A DNA stretch of 64,000 nt from contig OY848919.1 in assembly GCA_963693285.1 (NCBI GenBank), forward strand, positions 2,671,827 through 2,735,826, read 5' to 3'. Each line of letters opens with the position of its first letter. The stretch's first letter is position 1. The notes under the pieces were generated by a model. The model ran no database searches. It saw nothing but the letters and a program-made list of their open reading frames with translations, and was not told the DNA's origin. The stretch is from Xestospongia muta. Its lineage: Eukaryota; Porifera; Demospongiae; Haplosclerida; Petrosiidae. Below, one piece after another: positions 1 to 11,500 of this stretch. The position numbers were made by a program, and so were the translations under genes.

Positions 1-1
1 C

Positions 2-3000
2 ATTCACATTGAGCCAGGATCAATTTGTGTTAGATTACTGGCACCTGAGTCACAATCACAGTCTCTCATACTTATGGCAGCTGAGAAAACAGAGTTCATG
101 TATCAAGTTGGTATCTTTGAGATGATTATCAATGACCAACCCATTATATTGGAAGAAGTTCAACCTGTTACACTTGAACAATCACTACTTCAAACAGCTC
201 AAACTGGTCATAATAATGATGTCACAATACTACTGGAGTTAGGAGCTAATGTTGACTACCAGAATGAAGATGGACAAACACCACTAATGTTAGCTACTAA
301 TGGTGAACATGAACAAGTTGTACAGACACTACTATCAGCAGGAGCTAATGTGGATATTCAAGATTATTGTGGTAACACTGCATTAATGACAGACAAAGAA
401 AATGCCAATCATAATCTTCAAGACCAAGAAGGTGTGACTGCATTAATGTATGCCAGTCAGAACGGTCATTACCAAGTCGTTGAGCTCCTTCTCAAAGAAA
501 ATGCCAATCATAATCTTCAAGACCAAGAAGGTGTGACTGCTTTAATGTATGCCAGTCAGAATGGTCATTACCAAGTTGTTGAACTTCTTCTCAAAGAAAA
601 TGTCAATCATAATCTTCAAGACCAAGAAGGTTGGACTGCTTTAATGTATGCCAGTAAGAATGGTCATTACCAAGTTGTTGAGCTTCTTCTCAAAGAAAAT
701 GCCAATCATAATCTTCAAGACGAAGAAGGTGGGACTGCTTTAATGTATGCCAGTCAGAATGGTCATTACCAAGTTGTTGAGCTTCTTCTCAAAGAAAATG
801 CCAATCATAATCTTCAAGACCAAGAAGGTTGGACTGCTTTATGTATGCCAGTCAGAATGGTCATTACCAAGTTGTTGAGCTTCTTCTCAAAGAAAATGCC
901 AATCATAATCTTCAAGACCAAGAAGGTTGCACTGCTTTAATGTATGCCAGTCAGAATGGTCATTACCAAGTTGTTGAGCTTCTTCTCAAAGAAAATGCTG
1001 ACCCAAATATTCAATCACAAAAAGGTTGGACTGCATTAATATTAGCCAGTGAGAATAGTCATTACCAAGTCGTTGAGCTTCTTCTCAAAGAAAATGCCAA
1101 TCATAATCTTCAAGACCAAAAAGGTGGCACTGCTTTAATTTATGCCAGTCAGAATGGTCATTACCAAGTTGTTGAGCTTCTTCTCAAAAAAAATGCTGAC
1201 CCTAATATTCAGTCACAAAAAGGTTGGACTGCATTAATATTAGCCAGTGAGTATGGTCATTACCAAGTCGTTGATCTTCTTCTCAAAGAAAATGCCAATC
1301 ATAATCTTCAAAACCAAGAAGGTTGGACTGCTTTAATGTATGCCAGTCAGAATGGTCATTACCAAGTCGTTGAGCTTCTTCTCAAAGAAAATGCTGATCA
1401 CAATCTTCAAAACCAAAAAGGTTGGACTGCTTTAATGTATGCCAGTCAGAATGGTCATTACCAAGTCGTTGAGCTTCTTCTCAAAGAAAATGCTGACCCT
1501 AATATTCAATCACAAAAAGGTTGGACTGCATTAATATTAGCCAGTCAGAATGGTCATTACCAAGTTGTTGAGCTTCTTCTCAAAGAAAACGCTGATCACA
1601 ATCTTCAAAACCAAAAAGGTTGGACTGCTTTAATGTTTGCCAGTCAGAATGGTCATTACCAAGTCATCGAGCTTCTTCTCAAAGAAAACGCTGACCCTAA
1701 TATTCAATCACAAAAAGGTTGGACTGCATTAATATTAGCCAGTAAGAATGGTCATTACCAAGTTGTTGAGCTTCTTCTCAAAGAAAATGCCAATCATAAT
1801 CTTCAAGACCAAAAAGGTGGCACTGCTTTAATTTATGCCAGTCAGAATGGTCATTACCAAGTCGTTGAGCTTCTTCTCAAAGAAAATGCTGACCCAAATA
1901 TTCAATCACAAAAAGGTTGGACTGCATTAATATTAGCCAGTGAGAATAGTCATTACCAAGTCATTGAGCTTCTTCTCAAAGAAAATGCCAATCATAATCT
2001 TCAAGACCAAAAAGGTGGCACTGCTTTAATTTATGCCAGTCAGAATGGTCATTACCAAGTCGTTGAGCTTCTTCTCAAAAAAAATGCTGACCCTAATATT
2101 CAGTCACAAAAAGGTTGGACTGCATTAATATTAGCCAGTGAGTATGGTCATTACCAAGTCGTTGAGCTTCTTCTCAAAGAAAATGCCAATCATAATCTTC
2201 AAAACCAAGAAGGTTGGACTGCTTTAATGTATGCCAGTCAGAATGGTCATTACCAAGTCGTTGAGCTTCTTCTCAAAGAAAATGCTGATCACAATCTTCA
2301 AAACCAAAAAAGTTGGACTGCTTTAATGTATGCCAGTCAGAATGGTCATTACCAAGTCGTTGAGCTTCTTCTCAAAGAAAACGCTGACCCTAATATTCAA
2401 TCACAAAAAGGTTGGACTGCATTAATATTCGCCAGTCAGAATGGTCATTACCAAGTTGTTGAGCTTCTTCTCAAAGAAAACGCTGATCACAATCTTCAAA
2501 ACCAAAAAGGTTGGACTGCTTTAATGTTTGCCAGTCAGAATGGTCATTACCAAGTCATCGAGCTTCTTCTCAAAGAAAACGCTGACCCTAATATTCAATC
2601 ACAAAAAGGTTGGGCTGCATTAATATTAGCCAGTAAGAATGGTCATTACCAAGTTGTTGAGCTTCTTCTCAAAGAAAATGCCAATCATAATCTTCATGAC
2701 CAAAAAGATTGGACTGCTTTAATGTTTGCCAGTCAGAATGGTCATTACCAAGTTGTTGAGCTTCTTCTCAAAGAAAACGCTGATCACAATCTTCAAAACC
2801 AAAAAGGTTGGACTGCTTTAATGTTTGCCAGTCAGAATGGTCATTACCAAGTCGTTGAGCTTCTTCTCAAAGAAAATGCCAATCATAATCTTCAAAACCA
2901 AGAAGGTGGCACTGCTTTAATGTTTGCCAGTCAGAATGGTCATTACCAAGTCATTGAGCTTCTTCTCAAAGAAAATGCTGACCCTAATATTAAATCACAA

Positions 3001-4293
3001 AAAGGTTGGACTGCATTAATATTAGCCAGTAAGAATGGCCATTACCAAGTTGTTGAGCTTCTTTTCAAAGAAAATGCCAATCATAATCTTCAAGACCAAG
3101 AAGGTTGTACTGCTTTAATGTTTGCCAGTCAGAATGGTCATTACCAAGTTGTTGAACTTCTTCTCAAAGAAAACGATGATTCTAATCTTCAAAACCAAGA
3201 AGGTTGGAATGCTTTAATGTTTGCCAGTCAGAATGGTCATTACCAAGTCGTTGAGCTTCTTCTCAAAGAAAATGCTGATCACAATCTTCAAAACCAAGAC
3301 GGTGGCACTGCTTTAATGTTTGCCAGTCAGAATGGTCATTACCAAGTCATCGAGCTTCTTCTCAAAGAAAATGCTGACCCTAATATTCAATCACAAAAAG
3401 GTTGGACTGCATTAATATTAGCCAGTAAGAAAGGTCATTACCAAGTCGTTGAGCTTCTTCTCAAAGAAAATGCCAATCATAATCTTCAAGACCAAGAAGG
3501 TTGGACTGCTTTAATGTGTTCCAGTCAGAATGGTCATTACCAAGTTGTTGAGCTTCTTCTTAAAGAAAATGCTGATCACAATCTTCAAAACCAAAAAGGT
3601 TGGACTGCTTTAATGTTTGCCAGTCAGAATGGTCATTACCAAGTCGTTGATCTTCTTCTCAAAGTAAATGCCAATCATAATCTTCAAAACCAAGAAGGTG
3701 GCACTGCTTTAATGTTTGCCAGTAAGAATGGTCATTACCAAGTTGTTGAGCTTCTTCTTAAAGAAAATGCTGTTCCTAGTCTTCAAACAGAGGAAGGTTG
3801 GACAGCATCAACAATTGCTAGTCAAAATGGTCATTTTGAAATAGTTCATTTATTAGAAAAGTACAATGATCCAAGTAGTAGTTCTTATAAAGAATTAGAC
3901 CATTCAATAAACCAACCAGTGGAAAGTACCAGCTCAGCTATTTTAATACCTGACCAACAGACAGAGGAACCTAACAAACAATTACAAAGTATACAGACAA
4001 CAACAGAATATGTAGTTGAACAAGATGTCCTTCCACACTCAACTATCCACTCTTCATCTCTAATGCAGTCATTCCAATATCATTTAATAAAATCTATCAA
4101 ACAACCATTTCATACTTTTAAAGATACTAAGAAGAAAGAACTTAGAGATAACAAATCAACAAATTTGAAACAGCCACAACTTCAACAACAACACTCCACA
4201 TTGATCCAGCTACCATTACCTATTTCAAGAAGGAAGTTGAAAAAGATACAAAGAAAACATAATATAACAACAAAGAATACTTTAAACAAATAA
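2..4293 (+). CDS. Gene A: ankyrin-repeat array protein, 5' partial, with one frameshift
   Basis: The open frame runs from base 2, so the true start and any death domain lie left of the window. The first residues match the second conserved module of gene B (residues around SLILMAAEKTEF). Two to three divergent ankyrin repeats follow, then about 35 near-identical 33-residue repeats of the form xTALMxASQNGHYQVVELLLKEN, then a divergent last repeat (TASTIASQNGHFEIVHLLEK) and a basic tail rich in Gln, Ser and Lys ending NTLNK. Near base 840 one A is missing from the usual GCTTTAATGTATGCC, which shifts the frame from frame 2 to frame 1, and the second frame stays open to the TAA at 4291-4293. Relative to gene E about 23 codons are also missing after GNTALM (near 390). 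Ankyrin repeats bind proteins; the partner is unknown. The gene may be broken, or the missing base may be an assembly error in a repeat. Confidence 0.8.
994..2690 (+). repeat. 891-bp higher-order ankyrin repeat (9 x 99 bp), two copies
   Basis: Rare variants recur exactly 891 bp apart: GCTGACCCAAAT at 997 and 1888, GAGAATAGTC at 1051 and 1942, GAGTATGGTC at 1249 and 2140, and the CATCGAG variant at 1665 and 2556. So a block of nine 99-bp repeats was duplicated in tandem within gene A. Few differences separate the copies, for example Gly to Ser near 2310 and Thr to Ala near 2613. Confidence 0.85.
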
Positions 4294-5430
4294 TTATTAT
4301 TGTTAACATATGTTATTATGTAATTATGTTAAAACTGTCAATTATTTATTCTTTCCATCAATGCACAAAATATGACTTTTTCACATCTTATATGTACTAC
4401 AGGTTACAAGTTAATTAGAATAGTTGCCTTCTGTACTGTTCCCATAATTATAATTAGTTGTTTTCCACTCATTGTTTCAGTATAGATTTCTGATATGAAC
4501 CTACAAAGCTGATAAAAGAGTGCTGTCTGAGAATAGTGTATATAAGTATAAAATTATGGTTATAAGTAGTACAACCTCATTCTACAGTCAGTCATCCATT
4601 GTTTGCATAATTTTCTCTGGACATAACACAAATTTGATAAAGAACAAAGTTTTTAGCATTTTTGCAATTATTATAAATTCATATTCACTCATCGTGTCTC
4701 CTCCATGCATACATGTCATAATGACAATTGTATTATATCTCCTCTCAAATTGATCCATGTAATGCAACAAGAATAATAAGATCATGATGTGTGTATTTCA
4801 TTATAGAAGAGTTTTCTGAGCTGGAAAATGGTCCAAGTAATGCAATAAATATAATTAAATTATGACGTGTATAATTCTAAAGTTTCTACACCATATAAAC
4901 AACTTATTATAATACTGTATTTACTGACTATAAGATTATTTTTGATGGAGTTTCACAAACTTATTTGATAAAACTATAACTATTTGTTACCAACAATGTT
5001 AACTCACTGTATAACTTGCTATAACTAAGTGTAACTCACTGTAACTTACTATAACCTATTATAACCTTATTATATAATCCACTCTAACCTATTGTAACCT
5101 TATTATATAATCCACTCTAACCTATTGTAACCCACCTAACTTAACTATACTATTAGCCTGATATTATGCAACAAAAATGAAGTTAATAGAAAGTGCAGCA
5201 CTGATCAAGTGGTATCTCTGTAATCTCTGTAACCACTGTAACCAATTATAACTACATTGTAGCCAGTTACTAACATTTAATATCCCATTTTAAGCTGGGT
5301 CCATTAATGACTGCTAATAGAGGGTGTACTAATACATGATTAGTATTACCATAGAAATCAATAGTATATTGGATATCAGATATTACAGTAAATAATTAAG
5401 TATAGTGTACTTTTATTTAATTAGTTTGGA
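4294..5430. other. 3' flank of gene A, with a degenerate TAACC-type repeat
   Basis: Positions 4294-4690 match the 3' flank of gene B (12651-13040) closely, so A and B share one type of flank. From about 4985 to 5140 there is a degenerate tandem repeat built on ATAACCTATTATAACC-like words. No supported gene; the short open frames here have no similarity I recognise. Confidence 0.6.
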
Positions 5431-5437
5431 AACAATA

Positions 5438-5523
5438 TAGCTACCATTACCTATTTCTAGAAAGAAATTGAAAAAGAGACAAAGACAACATAATATTAGA
5501 TCAAAGAATATTGTAAATAAATA
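5438..5523 (+). pseudogene. Remnant of an ankyrin-gene C-terminal tail
   Basis: About 85 bp match the end of genes A and B (the LPLPIS..KKLKK...NIVNK tail and stop), followed by the usual post-stop sequence. An internal TAG and altered bases make it non-coding. It indicates a further, lost paralogue between A and B. Confidence 0.75.
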
Positions 5524-5654
5524 ATTATTGTTAATATGTGTTGTTATGTATCAACAAGTATATTGTTAAAACTGTCTATTATCTACACTTTCCATCAATG
5601 CACAAAGATAACTTTATTCACATCTTGCAATATGTACTACAGGTTATAAGATAA

Positions 5655-5780
5655 ATACAAGATACAACAAAGAGTATTATAAACAAATAATTATATTAAT
5701 AGGTGTTGTTATATGTTTGTCGAAAGCCATAGTATAATGTTAAAACTGTCGATTTTATCTATCTTCCTTCAATACAATGA
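5655..5780 (+). pseudogene. Second ankyrin tail/3'-flank remnant
   Basis: ACAACAAAGAGTATTATAAACAAATAAT and the following flank (GTTAAAACTGTCGATT) repeat the last few codons and the 3' flank seen after genes C and D. Too short to carry a product; probably another relic of duplication or deletion. Confidence 0.6.
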
Positions 5781-6039
5781 AAAATGTAATATTATAAAAA
5801 CTATTGTTTTCTTATGAATGATTAAACTATATGACATTGTGATGCAATATTGTATAAAGTGTTTTTAAATAAAACATCATGATATTGATGATAAAACTTG
5901 ATATTATTTCCTATGCACTTGTAATTGCTATTGACAATGTTAGGAGAATAGATAAATTATAATAAAAAATTGACATCAGTTCTATCTTTTGGGTGATGTT
6001 ATGTGTAAATTTGAAATCATTTCATTTTTGTTGTTTTAT

Positions 6040-6780
6040 TGTCTTTTTTCCTCTTGTCTAATTCTTTTGTCTACAGAGGAGGAGTCTTAAAGTATGTTTG
6101 ATGTAATATCTGTGTTTCTTTGTGTCTCTTTTTTCTTACTAATTAATTTAATTTCTTTTTTTATTTTTGTTTCTCTCTGTTGACTAATGACAGTGGAAAG
6201 AAAATTTTGACAATTTAATGAGATGAATAGAAATGACTAACAATCAATTCAGATAAAAGCGAACTATTTTTGTAAATTGAAAAATGTGTGTATATGGATG
6301 AATGAAATATATGTATAGAGTATGGACAACCAACTAAGAAAACTGGACACACAGAAGAGCACAATTTTGTATATGATACAAATGGATATATGTAAAATGA
6401 CGGATAGAATGGAGGATGTACAAAGAATTGGACCTACACTTACACATACAGTCAGACTAGCTAGTGGATTAATGATAATTGGTTAGATACAAATAAGAAT
6501 GGAAAGTTGGATAAAATTATTGTCTGAAAATGTTAACAGAAAGCAAATGATTGGAAGGATAATGGAGAGGTAAACAGAAAATAGTAAATGTGTAGATATT
6601 AAAATAATTATGTAGTCAAAATAGATAATTAAACAAATAGGACACATATTATAGACAGAGGTTGATGATATAATGGATGTATTACTCATTGAATGAATGG
6701 TATTGATAAATGTATGGACAAATAGTACATGAGTAGAGTGATGAACAGACACACATAATTTGATAACTAATGAATATAAA
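6040..6780 (-). pseudogene. Heavily decayed copy of the MMTAG2 3' end (A-B interval)
   Basis: Positions 6040-6185 align by eye with the last MMTAG2 exon (28280-28430 on the minus strand), including the CTACAGAGGAGGAGTC stretch. Positions 6260-6420 resemble the adjacent MMTAG2 intron (28485-28620; GGACACACAGAAGAGCACA against GGACACAGAAGAACATGA). No usable reading frame remains. This is the oldest-looking of three such copies. Confidence 0.6.
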
Positions 6781-7014
6781 ATAGACAGATTGAGTAATGG
6801 TTAGGTGACCCAGTGTAACTTGATATTCATGTTTAAAACATGAAGCAGCTGTGGGGTCTTGTTGGTGTCATGAAAAACATTTATTTTAATTTTAGTTCTA
6901 GTATCATTTATTGTATCTTATCATTTTATATGTGTTTATGTAGTATATCATAATATATTGTACAAAGATAACATTTGTTATTTTCTGTTGTTATTAGAAT
7001 CATTATCACATTCC

Positions 7015-7248
7015 TACACTGTAAAAACTGATTGGTTGATTCAACCAATATATGGTTATATATAAGGTTCTATGTAGCAAACCGAATGCAAACATAGTAC
7101 TGTTTTGATTACTATTGTCCTATGAATTGATTGTTTATCAAATGAAAACCTTCTTTGAATAAAAATATTTCTAACATTTTATAAACAGTGCATCATTCAG
7201 TCTTGTAACCACATATTGGCTAAATCAACTAATCAGTTTTACAGTGTA
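7015..7248. mobile_element. MITE candidate with about 44-bp terminal inverted repeats and a TA target site
   Basis: The left end CACTGTAAAAACTGATTGG (from 7017) is matched in inverted form by the right end ACTAATCAGTTTTACAGTG (to 7246). The inverted similarity extends about 44 bp on each side to TGGTTA/TAACCA. Both ends are flanked by TA, as expected for Tc1/mariner-type insertion. The 230-bp body has no coding capacity. Confidence 0.75.
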
Positions 7249-7524
7249 AGTCTGTTATTATAAGTCTATAATATGCGGCTTGCATTCTCATGACTTGGAC
7301 CATACTTTATTGAAATACTTTATATATACTATAACAATATATACAAGTAGGTAGAAAACGTATGACAGCATTAGCCACAGTAGCAGCAGCAGTGTTTAAA
7401 TATTCACTATTATTAAATGAAAGGAGATTTGAGCAGTGGTTTAGCAAAACTGATGCTCATGGAAATAATTACAAAGCATGTGTCTTCTTATATTATTTTT
7501 GTAAAAAAGTATGAATAATGATAG

Positions 7525-7617
7525 TAGTTCCATTAGTTCAGACTCAGTAGGTCTGTTAGACAGTCTAGGACTATCTACTGGTAGAGTAGTAGTACATCTT
7601 ATAGGATTATCAGACAT
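7525..7617 (-). repeat. Inverted copy of the first 93 coding nt of gene B
   Basis: The reverse complement of this stretch equals 8513-8605 (start codon through codon 31 of gene B) with a single mismatch. The match begins at the ATG and stops after codon 31. The two arms are 895 nt apart. Equivalent arms lie upstream of D and E. Confidence 0.95.
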
Positions 7618-7639
7618 AGAGATAATAAATCAGTTATTT

Positions 7640-8040
7640 CACTAGAAATATTTACATTTTCATATTAATAAGCTGTTCCATAGTCAATAGTTATTCACTA
7701 ATATAATTTAGCACTATAAAATATGTATAAATTACTTTAATACACATGTTATCTGTGAGAGTATTATATTCAGAATTATATAGATCATCTTTGATATATT
7801 GACAATATTATGGATACTTCATTTGGTACACGACGAAGAGGTCAGTACTACGTAGATGGCACATATTAGATGAATGTAACAGCTGTCACTTTAGTTATAG
7901 TTGTAATAACAGAAGATAGATAAGCATTTGTTGTATAGTGATTGTTTTTCCTCATAATACTAGAAACTCAAAATTAACAGCAGGACATTCTAATTTTAGA
8001 ATACTGTGAAGCTATTTATAATGATGACCATATAAGGATA
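7640..8040 (+). repeat. Leader block L, first copy upstream of gene B
   Basis: An approximately 400-bp non-coding block that begins TAGAAATATTTACATTTTCA and ends near GATGACCATATAAGGATA. It contains the shared words TATCTGTGAGAGTATTAT and TAGATCATCTTTGATATATTG. The same block is repeated next door (8041-8500) and upstream of D and E, so it is part of the duplicated unit and probably carries promoter or 5' untranslated sequence. Confidence 0.8.
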
Positions 8041-8512
8041 TACTAGAATTATTTACATTTTCATATTAGTAAGCTGTTTCATAATCAATAGTTATTTACT
8101 AGTTACTTTAATAACATAATATATGTATACACTACTTTTAATACACATGTTATCAGTGAGAGTATTATGTTCAGAATTATATGGATCATCTTTGATATAT
8201 TGAAAATATTATGAATGCTTTATTTGGTACACGACAAAGAGAGTAGTACTATGTAGATGGCCTATACTATATGAGTGTGACAGCTGACAGTTTAGTTATA
8301 GTTGTAATAACAAAAGGTAGATCAGCATTAGGGGTGTATGTCATTCATTCCTCATAATACTATAACACGTAGTTATGATAATAACAACCATATATGGTAT
8401 TCTAATTTTAGAAAACTGTATAAAGGTATTTATTAATGATGACCATATTAGGATATTTTGAAAGTGTTTCTGGTTTATCAAGAAGCTAACAGCTGTATTG
8501 TGTGTTTCCAGT
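8041..8512 (+). repeat. Leader block L, second copy, directly before gene B
   Basis: Tandem copy of the preceding block at a spacing of about 400 bp. It runs into TGTGTTTCCAG-T-ATG. The pyrimidine-rich TGTGTTTCCAG before the start codon looks like a splice acceptor, so a 5' untranslated exon upstream is possible. Gene E keeps it; gene D has CCAAT instead. Confidence 0.75.
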
Positions 8513-11500
8513 ATGTCTGATAATCCTACAAGATGTACTACTACTCTACCAGTAGATAGTCCTAGACTGTCTAACAGACCTACTGAGTCTGAACTAATGG
8601 AACTAATTGGACCATTAGTAGAGTGGCAAAAATTTGCTATTTTTCTACCAAAGATATCATCTCCAATGATAAAGAAGATTGAAAATGATTACCCCTCAAC
8701 TGATCTTCGAAAACTGGCTCTCTTCTCAGAATGGCTGAGAGTTGACTCTTATGCTACCTGGGCTAAAGTAATTGTTGCCCTGTCAAAAGCTAATGAACAC
8801 TATCTAGCCTCAAAAGTACAAGAAAACCTTATTACCACCATACCACCAGTAGATCACTATCAAGGTGAGTGTAGAATATAAATATGACAAGACATGTATG
8901 TGAGTACCTTGCCTTGTTACAGATATGCACAGTCAGAATCATGACACATTAATTGAGACTATTGTGGATGATGATGTGAACACAAAAGAGAACAAAGAAT
9001 GTAGTATCTTAACACAAATACAACAGAGTCGTATTGCTGTTCAACAAACAGCTTCAATTCCAAAGAAAGTAATAGAAATGAGTTCTAAGGATCAAGTTGC
9101 AGTAAATTTACAAAACCTACATTCCAAATTTACATCAATTATAGCAAAAATCAGAAGCCGTCTAGCTGAGGCTATTAAAGATGGAACATACAAACTAGTT
9201 GATATTGCTCTGTTTGTTGAGGAATACACTGAAGGAAAAGGACTAACTAAACTTAAAAATATTCACAAGTTATTTAATACTATTCAACCTCACTATTGCT
9301 TCCTTAATTGTGAACTGATAGAGGAACTAGTGAAACAGTTTCTTTATGGAAATGTCCTACAAACTGAATTAGAAGAGTATTTAAGTGAACTTGAAATATT
9401 TTCAGAGTCTTCTCAACTACAATATATCAAGACAGCTATTGAAGAAGCACTGCTACCAAAACGAGAGGTCACAAAAATATCATGCGAGGTCATCATCAAA
9501 CTACATGGTAGATGTGGACAAATGACTTTAAAAATTTTCTATAAACTTATGAATTACTTATTTCCAACAAAGAAACACTTTTTGACCCACATTCACATTG
9601 AGCCAGGATCAATTTGTGTTAGATTACTGGCACCTCAATCACAATCACAGTCTCTCATACTTATAGCAGCTGAGAAAACAGAGTTCATGCATCAAGTTGG
9701 TATCTTTGAAATGATCATCAATCACCAACCTATTTTAATGAAAGAAGAAGATATAGCTTTCACCTTTGAACAATCATTACTTCAAGCAGTACAAGCTGGT
9801 CATAACAATGATGTCATAATACTACTGGAGTTAGGAGCCAATGTTGATTACCAAAATGAAGAAGGGAAAACGGCTTTAATGTTGGCTATTAGTGGTGGAC
9901 ATGAACACATTATACAGACATTAATAGCAGCAGGAACTAATGTCAACATTCAAGATTATTGTGGTAACACTCCGCTGGTGATTGGTCTAAATTTTCCGAG
10001 TTCAAATGGTCATATCCAAGTTGCTAAACTTCTTCTTAAAGAAAATGCTGATCCTAATCTTCAAACCCAAGATGGTGAGACTGCTTTAATGGTTGCCAGT
10101 CAAAAAAATCATTTTAAAGTCGTCGAGCTTCTTCCAAAAGAAAGAGCCGATCCTAATCTTCAAAATCAAGAAGGTTGGACTGCTTTAATGTTTGCCAGTC
10201 AAAATGGTCATTACCAAGTTGTTGAGCTTCTTCTTGAAGAAAATGCTGATCCTAATCTTCAAAACCAAGATGGTGAGACTGCTTTAATGGTTGCCAGTAA
10301 AAATGATCATTTTAAAGTTGTTGAGCTTCTTCTAAAAGAAAGAGCTGATCATAATCTTCAAAATCAAGAAGGTTGGACTGCTTTGATGTTTGCCAGTCAG
10401 AATGGTCATTACCAAGTTGTTGAGCTTCTTCTTGAAGAAAATGCTGATCCTAATCTTCAAGATCAAGATGGCTGGACTGCTTTAATATTTGCTAGTCAAA
10501 ATGGTCATTACCAAATTGTTAAGGTTCTTCTTAAAGAAAAAGCTGATCCTAATTTTCAAAACCAAGATGGTGAAACTGCTTTAATGGTTGCCAGTCAAAA
10601 TGATCATTTTAAAGTCGTTGAGCTTCTTCTAAAAGAAAAAGCCAATCCTAATCTTCAAAACCAAGATGGTGAAACTGCTTTAATGGTTGCCTGTCAAAAT
10701 GATCATTTTAAAGTCGTTGAGCTTCTTCTAAAAGAAAGAGCCAATCCTAATCTTCAAAATCAAGAAGGTGAGACCGCTTTAATGTTTGCCAGTCAAAATA
10801 GTCATTACCAAGTTGTTAAGTTTCTTCTTAAAGAAAATGCTGATTCCAACATTCAAACACAAAGAGGTAGGACTGCTTTAATATTAGCCAGTCAGAATGG
10901 TCATTACCAAGTTGTTGAGCTTCTTCTTAAAGAAAATGCTAATTCCAACATTCAAACACAAAGAGGTGGGACTGCTTTAATGCTTGCCAGTTGAAATGGT
11001 CATTACCAAGTCGTTGAGTTTCTTCTTAAAGAAAATGCAATTCCTAATCTTCAAAACCAAGAAGGTCGGACTGCTTTAATGTTTGCCAGTCAGAATGGTC
11101 ATTACCAAGTTATTGAGCTTCTTCTCAAAGAAAACGCTGATCCTCATCTTCAAAACCAAGAAGGTATTACTGCTTTAATGTTTGCCAGTGCGAATGGTCA
11201 TTACCAAGCTGTAGAGCTTCTTCTTAAAGAAAATGCTGATCCTAATCTTCAAAACCAAGAAGGTTGGACTGCTTTAATGTTTGCCAGTTGGAATGGTTTT
11301 TATGAAGTTGTCGAGCGTCTCCTCAAAGAAAATGCCAAGCATAATCTTCAAAACCAAGAAGGTTGGAATGCTTTAATGTTTGCCAGTCGAAATGGCCATT
11401 ACCAAGTTATTGAGTTTCTTCTCAAAGAAAATGCTGATCCTAATCTTCAAAACCAAGAAGGTTGGACTGCTTTAATTTTTGCCAGTGAGAATGATTGTTA

